Origin: a virus
Length of the DNA: 31,413 nucleotides
Direction: 5' to 3' (one strand)
IMG/VR virus record: IMGVR_UViG_3300030333_004878
Location: 1-31,413 of that record
Below the pieces are notes generated by a model. The model ran no database searches and was not told the DNA's origin. It saw nothing but the letters and a program-made list of their open reading frames with translations. This document shows positions 7,611 through 13,589 of the stretch, in pieces (within the stretch, counting starts at the first letter, position 1; every line of letters starts with the position of its first letter). Made by a program: the position numbers and the translations under genes.

Positions 7611-7783
7611 TTCAACGATACCAAAATGATAGATTGATTTTGCTGTGGTCTGAAAAAAAGCGTCCGCTGATTTGTATTCCTAGGATGCATTTAGAGCCAC
7701 GCTAAGTAAGAACTGTGCAAAATCTCTAATTTAATTTCAAGTACTCGAGTGACTGGTTAAAATATCATTTTGGATTCGTTGAA
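7611..7783 (+). other. Long-range 19-bp stem of the large RNA
   Basis: TTCAACGA (7611-7618) pairs with TCGTTGAA (7776-7783), then a 2x2 mismatch, then CCAAAATGATA (7621-7631) pairs with TATCATTTTGG (7763-7773). A stem this long over a 131-base interior is very unlikely by chance and is the best single proof of a structured RNA here. Confidence 0.75.
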
Positions 7784-7936
7784 TAAGTAGTGTGAGTAAT
7801 GTGCATCCAGCTGGTGCGACCTAATATAATCGGTCTCCATGTGGAAAAGACGGTGATTCTTATTCATTATGGGTAAAGCATAAAACACTACTTTAAAATT
7901 TATATAAATAGGTTGTGTTGTGACTATTTATTGATA

Positions 7937-8034
7937 CAGGGGGAGCGGGTGCTTGAGAACTGATTCATTCTTGCTAAGCGCTTAGTATCGGGTCTTTTCT
8001 AAGTCAGAAAGGCTCGTCTAGTGCCTGCTCCCTG
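7937..8034 (+). other. Stem-closed multi-branch module of the large RNA
   Basis: An 11-bp closing helix (7937-7949 with 8024-8034, two bulged G) surrounds three smaller hairpins: AGAA 7956-7959 with 7968-7971 (8-base loop), CTAA 7974-7977 with 7982-7985 (GCGC loop), and CGGG plus CTTTTCT 7989-8000 with 8006-8016 (loop AAGTC). It could be an independent small RNA or a junction of the larger one. Confidence 0.55.
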
Positions 8035-8173
8035 AATTTATATTTATGAAGATGAAAAAAATGAATATAATGTTATATATAGGTGTATGTGTGTTTTCTC
8101 ACTTTTGTGACTATAGACTGTTAACCTTTCCGCTCGAGGATAAATGGACAGTAAACTCAAAAGTGTAAAATAT

Positions 8174-8243
8174 CGCAGGGAATGCTGGTTGCAATATTGG
8201 GCTCATATCCCGATTCTGGTAGGTTCGATTCCTACCCCTGCTA
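8174..8243 (+). tRNA. tRNA-Met(CAT), initiator-like, with reduced D arm
   Basis: Cloverleaf: acceptor GCAGGG 8175-8180 with CCCTGC 8236-8241, plus a C8174/T8242 mismatch at pair 1-72; anticodon stem TTGGG 8197-8201 with CCCGA 8209-8213; loop CTCATAT 8202-8208, anticodon CAT at 8204-8206; T stem GTAGG 8219-8223 with CCTAC 8231-8235, loop TTCGATT. The unpaired 1-72 position and three G-C pairs next to the anticodon loop are bacterial initiator-tRNA marks. The D arm is only TGC/GCA (8183-8185 with 8191-8193) with a 5-base loop that still contains GG. CCA is not encoded. It lies inside helix 8153-8159/8288-8294 of the large RNA. Confidence 0.75.
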
Positions 8244-8354
8244 CTATAATAAGATTGCACTTGATATGTGTAACTACTAAGATATAGTGAGTTTGACAAG
8301 CTAAACTAACCTTTAGTAACTTCCAAATTTATGCTATCGTCACTAATATAATGG

Positions 8355-8369
8355 CGTGCATAAAAACGA
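8355..8369 (+). repeat. 15-base direct repeat, copy 2 (CGTGCATAAAAACGA)
   Basis: Identical to 7306-7320. The last four bases lie in the 3' arm of the TATCGT/ACGATA stem of the large RNA. Confidence 0.8.
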
Positions 8370-8506
8370 TAACAGTTGTTGTGACTGTAGTGTTTTCAAG
8401 CGGTCTCCTAAAGAGATGTGATGGACACAAGGAGTGTTGACCTGTCGTTTTGGTCGGAATAATTTATATTACTCATTACCGAAGATGGAGAAGTCCTATG
8501 TATCGG

Positions 8507-8559
8507 AGAACTTAATAATTCATTTTAACTGTTTAGCTAGCAGTTATTATGAATGTTCT
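8507..8559 (+). other. 17-bp segmented hairpin near the 3' end of the large RNA
   Basis: AGAAC 8507-8511 with GTTCT 8555-8559, ATTCAT 8518-8523 with ATGAAT 8549-8554, and TAACTG 8526-8531 with CAGTTA 8541-8546, separated by a 6-base bulge and a TT/TT internal loop. Loop of 9 bases. Confidence 0.65.
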
Positions 8560-8591
8560 ACGCAATGTTAAGTGTGTGCTAAAGACATCAT

Positions 8592-8623
8592 TGTTATATC
8601 TAAATCGTAACTGTTATATCTAA
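8592..8623 (+). repeat. Tandem TGTTATATCTAA repeat, 20-base period
   Basis: TGTTATATCTAA at 8592-8603 and again at 8612-8623, separated by TCGTAAC-type sequence. It lies between the last hairpin of the large RNA and the next gene. It might be a repeated protein-binding or promoter element. Confidence 0.7.
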
Positions 8624-8670
8624 CCAACGGGGACAGGTGCAATCTTTAAATTATTATGGAGGAAAGTAAA

Positions 8671-8895
8671 ATGTTTAAATACACAAAGCATTATGAAATG
8701 TTTTTACCAGTACATAATATATCTATAAATATATTTAATAGATTTTATATAATCTCTTTTACTATTAAATACCCTTCTTATGATTTTGAAATATGGGATT
8801 TAAATAAAATGAAGAGACTTCATGAAAAAGCTTGGTTTTCTAATAGATTTGATAATTATTTAGAAAATTTAAAAAAGGAGTCAAATAATGACTAA
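8671..8895 (+). CDS. Small unknown protein (74 residues)
   Basis: The frame opens at ATG 8656, but GGAGGAAAG lies at 8658-8666, just before a second ATG at 8671, so 8671 is chosen. The product (MFKYTKHYEMFLPVHNISIN start) is rich in aromatic residues and basic, with alternating hydrophobic strands in the first half (FNRFYIISFTIKYPSYDFEIW) and a helical C-terminal half. No domain is recognised. It overlaps the next gene by 8 bases and is the first protein gene after the large RNA. Confidence 0.65.
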   Translation: MFKYTKHYEMFLPVHNISINIFNRFYIISFTIKYPSYDFEIWDLNKMKRLHEKAWFSNRFDNYLENLKKESNND

Positions 8896-9067
8896 ATACT
8901 TAATGTATGACGAAGAAGTAATTTCAATACTTAAAAAAATAGCAGTAATGATACCAGATGTAAAAACAAGATTTGACCATGTCAGAGGAGATGTGGAGAA
9001 TAAAGAAATAATGGTAGATGCTTTATTTAGAGCAATTGAAATTATTGAAGATAAAGACTTTAAATAA
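8888..9067 (+). CDS. Small acidic helical protein (59 residues)
   Basis: ATG 8888 overlaps the end of the previous gene by 8 bases, with GGAG eight bases upstream. The product (MTKYLMYDEEVISILKKIAV start) is a run of amphipathic helices ending in EIIEDKDFK. Gene spacing and a clear ribosome site support it. Its last codons and stop lie within a terminator-like hairpin (9053-9073). No function can be assigned. Confidence 0.62.
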   Translation: MTKYLMYDEEVISILKKIAVMIPDVKTRFDHVRGDVENKEIMVDALFRAIEIIEDKDFK

Positions 9068-9075
9068 GTCTTTTT
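9053..9075 (+). terminator. Intrinsic terminator-like hairpin overlapping a stop codon
   Basis: AAAGACTT 9053-9060, loop TAAAT, AAGTCTTT 9066-9073, followed by two more T. The stem is AT-rich and moderately stable. Confidence 0.5.
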
Positions 9076-9084
9076 AAAAAAGGT

Positions 9085-9119
9085 CATTGCCAAAAACAAA
9101 TACAAACATAAAGGCAATG
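9085..9119 (+). other. 7-bp stem with A-rich 21-base loop in a gene gap
   Basis: CATTGCC 9085-9091 pairs with GGCAATG 9113-9119. The loop contains almost no G or T pairing potential, so it would present a single-stranded A/C-rich segment. It lies 30 bases before the next gene. Confidence 0.4.
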
Positions 9120-9148
9120 CCAATATAACAATAAAAAAGGAGGACTAA

Positions 9149-9322
9149 ATGTCTATGTTAAATGAAATAACAAAAGAAATGTTTGAAGAATATAAAATAG
9201 TACAAGAGTCTGGGGATTTTAATATGTTAGACCCCGAGGCTAGGGCAGGCACATCTTTAGATAGAAGACAGTGGTATGCAATTATCAGTAATTATGAAGA
9301 ATTAAGTAAAAAATATTCATAA
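9149..9322 (+). CDS. Small acidic protein (57 residues)
   Basis: ATG 9149 follows a strong AAGGAGG at five to six bases. The product (MSMLNEITKEMFEEYKIVQE start, ELSKKYS end) is acidic and helical, with a DPEARAG turn and one RRQWYAIISNY helix. No domain is recognised. It is followed after 10 bases by the histidine-rich gene, probably in the same transcript. Confidence 0.62.
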   Translation: MSMLNEITKEMFEEYKIVQESGDFNMLDPEARAGTSLDRRQWYAIISNYEELSKKYS

Positions 9323-9332
9323 GGAGGATAAA

Positions 9333-9737
9333 ATGAAAATTCAACAAGGAGATGTTGTTTTAGTAAAAATAACTAAAGAAGAATTTGAAAAACAATTTGA
9401 TGATGATAATAGATGGAATAAATTAAAAAAAGAATCCCATACTAATAAAGATGATAAATGCATTCTTGCTTTAGGAGAGCATACTGGTCATCATCATCGA
9501 TTTGAAAAAAATAAAATGAATGGGTTTAGAGCTATTGCTTGGAATAGAGAGCATGGACAGGTTAATGAACCTATATTTGTAGTTATAAAAGAAAATACTC
9601 TTGAACTACAAGGTGATTTTCCTAAACTATATCATGAAGAGCATAATCCTGTAGAAGTACCGCCTGGATATTATAAAAAGGAAATTGTTCGTGAATTTGA
9701 CCATTTATTAAGAGATACTAGAAGGGTGGTGGATTAA
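9333..9737 (+). CDS. Small histidine-motif beta protein (134 residues)
   Basis: A strong AAGGAGG lies before ATG 9333. The protein begins MKIQQGDVVLVKI, has ALGEHTGHHHRF at about residues 45-57, later HEEHNPVEVPPGYYKKEIVREF (about 100-122), and ends RDTRRVVD. His clusters on two strands that face each other (HTGHHHR and HEEH) are what a cupin-like or jelly-roll metal site looks like. Small bacterial and phage proteins with a GHxHR...HEEH.P...PPG.Y pattern exist, often beside a larger partner, as here: the next gene overlaps its stop by one base. Metal binding is inferred; no enzymatic function is known to me. Confidence 0.65.
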   Translation: MKIQQGDVVLVKITKEEFEKQFDDDNRWNKLKKESHTNKDDKCILALGEHTGHHHRFEKNKMNGFRAIAWNREHGQVNEPIFVVIKENTLELQGDFPKLYHEEHNPVEVPPGYYKKEIVREFDHLLRDTRRVVD

Positions 9738-10768
9738 TGAATCATTTACTTAGAAATTGGCATATGCAAAATAGTCATGTAGATAAAACTCTTTCAGTTA
9801 GATTTAATCATTTTAAAGATTTGCCTGTTGGAGCATCTAGTACAGATACTGTTAATTGGACAAATCAAATTTCTTGGATTAAATTATCTAAAACTAAAAT
9901 TGGTATTTATATTAATGGTTCTGGATTCTTTGAATATCCATGTGGTGTACTTGAAAAAGATAAAATAACTATTTATGATAGGTCTTTATTATCTCAGTCA
10001 ACTGTGGCTTTAGGTAAAGAATTTCATAGAAATGTAAAATATTCTCTTAGATGGAGTGAATGGAAAGATGGAGATGATTCAGAAAAACCAAAAAGTGTTC
10101 CTGGTCAAGGATGGATTGCTTGTAAAAATCATAAAAAAGAAGTTCCTGTTGGAATACAATCAAGATGGTTACCTGTTGATGGTTCTCGACCTGAGATAGT
10201 TCCTTTAGTTATTGATTATGATTATAATCTAGTTAAAGTTAGTCTTTCTAAAGAAGTTAAAGCCTTTGCTAAGGAATGGCTTGAAATTAAAAGAGAAAGA
10301 AGAAATAGGAATGCTAGAGCAAGATACCATAATAAAAAAGCTATGGAAAGAGTGCAAAATGGCATTTTTGAAATAGATGACGTATTTCTATTGCAAAATG
10401 TCTCTGTAAGAAGAGAAGTTATTGAACACTTTGGCATTGATAGCATTTTATCTACTCTTGAATGGAAAGAACTCGATGAAGATATTATCGGTGGACGTCC
10501 ATATCAATTAGTAGAGGTTCAAATACCTGATAATAATAGTAGGACAGGTTATAGAATAGGTACTTATTTAAGAATGAAAAATCCATCTACTGGAGAAACT
10601 CATTTTGAAGGAGTGCCTAATCCTTTAACACAGTCTCCTGATAGCAATAGACCTATAACAGCTTGGCAATTAGCTGGTAATTTAAAAGAACCAACTGTTA
10701 AATGTGCTTTGGCTTGGAGAGATAATGACCCTAATCAAAATTATGAAGTGCCAATAGCATTAACATGA
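9737..10768 (+). CDS. Unknown 343-residue partner of the histidine-motif protein
   Basis: The ATG shares its A with the TAA of the previous gene (TAATG), so the two are translationally coupled. The N-terminal half is beta-rich with many Trp (WTNQISWIKL, LRWSEWKDG); residues about 170-210 are a basic helix (EVKAFAKEWLEIKRERRNRNARARY); and the C-terminal third contains VREVIEHFGIDSIL-like and GETHFEGVPNPLTQ segments and ends with an AWQLAGNL...CALAWRDND part. The C-terminal layout recalls proteins annotated DUF6745, which also pair with a small histidine-motif protein. This is an impression, not a computed match. Function unknown. Confidence 0.65.
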   Translation: MNHLLRNWHMQNSHVDKTLSVRFNHFKDLPVGASSTDTVNWTNQISWIKLSKTKIGIYINGSGFFEYPCGVLEKDKITIYDRSLLSQSTVALGKEFHRNVKYSLRWSEWKDGDDSEKPKSVPGQGWIACKNHKKEVPVGIQSRWLPVDGSRPEIVPLVIDYDYNLVKVSLSKEVKAFAKEWLEIKRERRNRNARARYHNKKAMERVQNGIFEIDDVFLLQNVSVRREVIEHFGIDSILSTLEWKELDEDIIGGRPYQLVEVQIPDNNSRTGYRIGTYLRMKNPSTGETHFEGVPNPLTQSPDSNRPITAWQLAGNLKEPTVKCALAWRDNDPNQNYEVPIALT

Positions 10769-10974
10769 TAACGGAAAGAGATGTTATTATGGATAATATC
10801 TATAACAGTATTCAATTAGGTGATTGGCTTGAAGAAATTGAAGATAATGAAGTAAAGCGTAAAGATGTCATCCACTATATGATGGAAGATTTCAGTCTAG
10901 ACAGACCAACTGCTGAACAATTATTGGAAATGTACTATATGGCTAATCAGAACTTAGAACCTATTTGGAAATAA
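10765..10974 (+). CDS. Small acidic helical protein (69 residues)
   Basis: ATG 10765 overlaps the previous stop (ATGA). An internal ATG at 10789 has a better ribosome site (GGAAAGAG, 8 bases upstream) and would give 61 residues (MDNIYNSIQLGDWLEEIEDN start); either start is possible. The product is acidic, four short helices, ending NQNLEPIWK. The spacing DVIHYMMEDFSLDRPTAEQLLEMYY could form a helix-turn-helix-like pair, but the charge is negative, so DNA binding is unlikely. Function unknown. A stem-closed RNA fold follows directly. Confidence 0.6.
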   Translation: MITERDVIMDNIYNSIQLGDWLEEIEDNEVKRKDVIHYMMEDFSLDRPTAEQLLEMYYMANQNLEPIWK

Positions 10975-10976
10975 AC

Positions 10977-11067
10977 TTGTGCCTCTCGAAACAAATCCCT
11001 ACACTATTCAACGCATTTTGCCTTCTTGTATTGGACTCCCAGTAGGTAGATAAGTAGAGAGGCATAA
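10977..11067 (+). ncRNA. Stem-closed structured intergenic element
   Basis: TTGTGCCTCTC (10977-10987) pairs with GAGAGGCATAA (11057-11067), 11 bp with one G-U, enclosing 69 bases. CCTAC 10998-11002 with GTAGG 11042-11046 continues the fold. The interior contains ATTGGACTC, also seen in the element at 18991-19074. It ends just before the AGGAG of the next gene. Confidence 0.5.
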
Positions 11068-11083
11068 CTTTAGGAGATTAAAT

Positions 11084-11311
11084 ATGGATGACTCGAGACG
11101 GGAAGAAAATAGTCTTTTTGAAGTACCTTGGTATTTAAAAGGTCAAAAATATGATGGAGAACGAAAAAACCATACTAAAATAAAAGTCAAATTTTGCAAA
11201 ATATGTAAAATGGCTTGGGAATTTGATAAATATTCAACTGAAAAAGTGTTGAAATATGAAGATTTTCCTAAATATGGCATTGAAAAAAAGGTATGTAAAG
11301 ACTGTTGTTAA
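11084..11311 (+). CDS. Zinc-ribbon-like small protein (75 residues)
   Basis: AGGAG lies eight bases before ATG 11084. The protein is basic, with two Cys pairs: FCKIC at about residues 37-41 and VCKDCC at the C-terminus, separated by about 30 residues. This CxxC...CxxC pattern is a zinc ribbon of the kind used for nucleic-acid or protein contacts. A related pattern is found in the protein at 19566-19871. The last codons run into an 11-bp hairpin. Role unknown. Confidence 0.65.
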   Translation: MDDSRREENSLFEVPWYLKGQKYDGERKNHTKIKVKFCKICKMAWEFDKYSTEKVLKYEDFPKYGIEKKVCKDCC

Positions 11312-11312
11312 T

Positions 11313-11338
11313 AAGTGGGGGAAGTAATTCCCCTGCTT
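11313..11338 (+). terminator. 11-bp hairpin with GTAA tetraloop
   Basis: GGGGAA 11318-11323, loop GTAA (a GNRA loop), TTCCCC 11328-11333, extended outward by wobble and A-T pairs to 11313/11338, then TTATAA. It sits directly after a stop codon. The T-tract is weak, so this is a likely but not certain terminator. Confidence 0.5.
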
Positions 11339-11363
11339 TATAATATAAATTAATATATAAAGA

Positions 11364-11391
11364 TTGACATTAATGCGCTTATATATTAAAT
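11364..11391 (+). promoter_or_regulatory. Promoter candidate after the terminator-like hairpin
   Basis: A perfect TTGACA at 11364-11369 with TTAAAT at 11386-11391 (16-base spacing); TATATT at 11382 would be too close. The placement after a hairpin and before ATG 11405 is sensible, but the -10 match is poor. Confidence 0.3.
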
Positions 11392-11404
11392 TAAGGATAA
11401 GAAT

Positions 11405-11716
11405 ATGGACATAAAACAAGAAACATTAAATAAAATGTATAAAATATCGTATGCTAATATATCTAGCAATACCGATAAGTTAAGAGCATTAATTAAAGGT
11501 GATTATTATGCTCAGGAAATTATTAAAATAAGAAATATGAGCAAATATAAGCTTGTTGATTTTATTAATAATTTAAAAAGTAAAAAGTCTGTTAAACTCG
11601 GATATAAAATTGCCCGCTCGAGTTCTTCAAGAATATATAGAGAGTTGGATATAAAAATTCAACAAGACATAGAACTTATTAATTACGCCCGTAATAGGTT
11701 ATATGCAAAATTCTAA
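11405..11716 (+). CDS. Unknown basic helical protein (103 residues)
   Basis: ATG 11405 follows AAGGATAAGA. The protein is strongly basic, mostly helical (MDIKQETLNKMYKISYANIS start; a KYKLVDFINNLKSKKSVKL middle; NYARNRLYAKF end) and has no Cys. A Ser-rich turn (ARSSSSRIYREL) separates two helical halves. Basic, small and close to replication genes, it could bind nucleic acid, but no domain is recognised. It lies between a promoter candidate and the structured leader of the MazG-like gene. Confidence 0.62.
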   Translation: MDIKQETLNKMYKISYANISSNTDKLRALIKGDYYAQEIIKIRNMSKYKLVDFINNLKSKKSVKLGYKIARSSSSRIYRELDIKIQQDIELINYARNRLYAKF

Positions 11717-11729
11717 GAAGAACTATTAT

Positions 11730-11843
11730 GTGGCCCCCTCGCCTCCTACCTCTTTAATTTCCTTTCAAGGTAAGGATGATAGTAACATAGCAAATTGTCA
11801 TAATAGAGAACATTTTATTGGGTATGTTCTCAGAGGGGGTCAC
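11730..11843 (+). promoter_or_regulatory. Structured leader that sequesters the ribosome site of the MazG-like gene
   Basis: GTGGCCCCCTC (11730-11740) pairs with GAGGGGGTCAC (11833-11843) over 11 bp (one G-U). The 3' arm contains the whole Shine-Dalgarno sequence and ends one base before ATG 11845. Inside are GAGAACAT 11806-11813 with ATGTTCTC 11824-11831 and TCCTT 11760-11764 with AAGGA 11772-11776. When folded, the start should be closed, so opening must be conditional (ligand, protein, temperature, or an upstream helper). Confidence 0.55.
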
Positions 11844-11844
11844 T

Positions 11845-12060
11845 ATGAATAAGAAAATAATAGAAAAAATACAAGAAAGGTTAGAAATTGGTAAAAAAAG
11901 CTATAATGATGAGCTTGATATAAATGATGGCAGAGACTGGTTGCAAGAATCTATTGAAGAAGCTCTTGATAATATAGTTTATTTATCTGCATTTTTATTA
12001 CAAATACAGGAGAAATTAAATAATGAAAATAAATCAAACAAAAATAAGAAAAGCATTTAG
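11845..12060 (+). CDS. MazG-like nucleotide pyrophosphohydrolase (short)
   Basis: The frame is open from a TTG at 11818, but AGAGGGGG five bases before ATG 11845 decides the start. The 71-residue helical protein has ERLEIGKKSYNDELDINDGRDWLQESIEEALDNIVYL: a helix with an E..EE..D arrangement preceded by a basic G-K-K-S-Y turn, as in the small all-alpha MazG-like proteins of phages. Such enzymes bind magnesium through the acids and hydrolyse nucleoside triphosphates, adjusting pools during replication. It is shorter than cellular MazG. Its ribosome site is buried in the leader stem, so expression looks conditional. It overlaps the next gene by 38 bases. Confidence 0.55.
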   Translation: MNKKIIEKIQERLEIGKKSYNDELDINDGRDWLQESIEEALDNIVYLSAFLLQIQEKLNNENKSNKNKKSI

Positions 12061-12226
12061 CGAAGAAGGAATACAGATAGGTGTTGGTACCATGGACATG
12101 ATAAATCGTGAAATTTTAGAATCTGTACGAAGAATGGCAAAAAGATGTAAAGAGGGTAATCTTAAAAGATTAACTCCAGAATTGTTTTATGTTGCTTTGG
12201 GAAAATTTAACAATGGTAATTCCTAA
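12023..12226 (+). CDS. Histone-fold candidate (67 residues)
   Basis: GGAG lies about ten bases before ATG 12023. The 67-residue basic protein reads helix (TKIRKAFSEEG), short loop (IQIG), long helix of about 26 residues (VGTMDMINREILESVRRMAK and on to about residue 46), loop with a basic-hydrophobic-Thr turn (KRLTP), and a short helix (ELFYVALGKF). That is the length and order of an archaeal histone monomer (about 66-69 residues), including the K-x-T-like turn before the last helix. If right, it would dimerise and wrap or bridge DNA. Sequence identity is low, and an unrelated three-helix protein is the main alternative. Confidence 0.45.
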   Translation: MKINQTKIRKAFSEEGIQIGVGTMDMINREILESVRRMAKRCKEGNLKRLTPELFYVALGKFNNGNS

Positions 12227-12404
12227 ATCTATGTCTGATAAGCAAGTAGATATTTTAGCAGACGATTTTGTTTCTTTTTTATATTGGTTAGTAGATGAAC
12301 ATTATATAAGTGACAACTCTAGAGCTGTTGGTTATGTAATTGAAAAGCCCTGGAAATATCAAAAAGAATATGAGGTGTTTAAAGATGAGCAATATGAACA
12401 ATAA
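12213..12404 (+). CDS. Small acidic protein (63 residues)
   Basis: The frame is open from 12189; ATG 12213 inside the end of the previous gene (14-base overlap) is the likely start, and ATG 12231 is an alternative. There is no strong ribosome site, so coupling to the upstream gene is likely. The product is acidic with an aromatic helix (ILADDFVSFLYWLVDEHYIS) and ends KDEQYEQ. No domain is recognised. Confidence 0.5.
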   Translation: MVIPKSMSDKQVDILADDFVSFLYWLVDEHYISDNSRAVGYVIEKPWKYQKEYEVFKDEQYEQ

Positions 12405-12600
12405 AATATATACAAATATTGCAAGTGATAGGTTTAAAAAACTTATTAAACTATTAAGTCAAATTGAAAATACTGATAGACAAAGAATGTCAGTTAGTAG
12501 TCAGAATTGGCTTGATGATATATGGAAGCTATTAGAGCAACCAACTTATGATGAGATGCAATCTCATATTAATAAAAAAAATGAAGAGGAAGAAGAATGA
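12385..12600 (+). CDS. Small charged helical protein (71 residues)
   Basis: GAGG nine bases before ATG 12385 favours this start over the open frame from 12340. It overlaps the previous gene by 20 bases and the DUF932 gene by 4 (ATGA). The product (MSNMNNKIYTNIASDRFKKL start) has a basic helix, a QNWLDDIWKLLEQPTYDEM segment and a poly-Glu end. Function unknown. Confidence 0.55.
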   Translation: MSNMNNKIYTNIASDRFKKLIKLLSQIENTDRQRMSVSSQNWLDDIWKLLEQPTYDEMQSHINKKNEEEEE

Positions 12601-13589
12601 GTCACATGATTGAAAGCATGTTCTATGTTGGGGATAAACCTTGGCATGGACTTGGAACTCCTTTAAAAGACCCTCCTACTATTGGAGAGGCTTTGGACTT
12701 AGCTGGTTTAAACTGGAAAGTCACAAAAAAACCTACATATTATCGCAGAAGTCTTGGTATAGAAGGCTTAAGTGAGACTGGTCACTTTGTAACTGTTAGA
12801 GATAACAATGAAGTGCTTGGTAATGTTGGTAGTAAATATGAAATACTACAAAACGTAGATGCTTTTGCACCATTTAATGTAATAAAAGATTATGGCTATA
12901 CGTTAGAAACTGCTGGTTCTATTGATGGCGGTAAGCGAGTCTGGATACTTGCTAAAACCCCTGATGACTATCTTGTTGGAGACGATAAGATTTTAGATTA
13001 TGTATTATTATATACTAGTCACGATGGAAGTTCTGGTAGTTGTTTTAGAGATGTCTTTATACGTGTTGTTTGCCAGAATACACTGTCAGCGTCACTTTCT
13101 GGTAATAAAACATTTGAATACAAACTAAGACATACTAGTAGTATTAAAAATAGAGTTGATGATTTGGTGAGCAAATTGCATACCCGTCAAGGAAATATAA
13201 GCCAAGCTGTTGATTCTATGAATTCTTTTCTTGATATACCAATGAATGATAAAGACCTTGATATTTATTTAGATGCGGTAATGCCATTTCTAGGTAATAG
13301 ACACAAGGAATCAAATAAAGAACTTGGAATATTAACAAGAAATAAAGCTTTGCCAGTTTATAATGCCATTAAAGAGGCTTTTTACAATGGTAAAGGAAAT
13401 AAAGGTGAGACTTTATGGGATGCTTATAACGCAGTTACTGAGTATCATGACCATATTAAATCTCATAAACAAGATTGGGTAAAAGCTACTCAATTTGGAG
13501 CATCTGCTAAATACAAGAAACAAGCTTTCTTTGTTGCTAGCCAGATAGTTAAAAAACATAAGAAAACTATGATTGGAGGAGTATCTTGA
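12597..13589 (+). CDS. DUF932 phage/plasmid-like protein
   Basis: A 330-residue protein beginning MSHMIESMFYVGDKPWHGLG, the usual start of the DUF932 (TIGR03299, phage/plasmid-like) family, followed by GEALDLAGLNWKVTKKPTYY and later FRDVFIRVVCQNTLSAS near residue 155. The length is normal for the family. These proteins are common in phages and plasmids, typically beside recombination or replication genes. Their biochemical role is not firmly established; a DNA-associated role is usually assumed. It overlaps the recombinase gene downstream by 4 bases (TTGA), so the two are co-translated. Confidence 0.85.
   Translation: MSHMIESMFYVGDKPWHGLGTPLKDPPTIGEALDLAGLNWKVTKKPTYYRRSLGIEGLSETGHFVTVRDNNEVLGNVGSKYEILQNVDAFAPFNVIKDYGYTLETAGSIDGGKRVWILAKTPDDYLVGDDKILDYVLLYTSHDGSSGSCFRDVFIRVVCQNTLSASLSGNKTFEYKLRHTSSIKNRVDDLVSKLHTRQGNISQAVDSMNSFLDIPMNDKDLDIYLDAVMPFLGNRHKESNKELGILTRNKALPVYNAIKEAFYNGKGNKGETLWDAYNAVTEYHDHIKSHKQDWVKATQFGASAKYKKQAFFVASQIVKKHKKTMIGGVS

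Larger units (their letters stand above)
7564..8603 (+). ncRNA. Large ornate non-coding RNA candidate (GOLLD/ROOL-like) with embedded tRNA
   Basis: About 1.1 kb (7494-8640) has no convincing protein gene but many strong helices. From 5' to 3': ACTAAATG 7565-7572 with 7596-7603; a 19-bp long-range stem 7611-7631 with 7763-7783, enclosing GATTTTGC 7636-7643 with 7717-7724; AAGTAGTGT 7785-7793 with 7885-7893; ATAAATAG 7904-7911 with 7924-7931; an 11-bp stem closing a junction at 7937-8034; a 10-bp stem 8038-8047 with 8061-8070; AAACTCA 8153-8159 with 8288-8294, which encloses the tRNA; CTAAA 8301-8305 with 8312-8316; TATCGT 8335-8340 with 8366-8371; CTCCT 8405-8409 with 8430-8434; and a 17-bp hairpin 8507-8559. 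Size, phage setting and an embedded tRNA match what is known of GOLLD and ROOL RNAs. I cannot test the match to their covariance models, so class membership is inference. The ends are approximate. Confidence 0.55.

Noticed and set aside
8292-8297. TTGACA as a promoter -35 element
   Set aside because: No -10 element at usable spacing, and the bases are part of a hairpin of the large RNA.
8111-8299. Leftward 62-codon frame across the tRNA
   Set aside because: It runs antisense through the tRNA and the large RNA helices, and has no ribosome site.
7494-8640. Group I or group II intron
   Set aside because: The tRNA inside is uninterrupted, there is no homing endonuclease or reverse transcriptase, and the flanking genes are complete.
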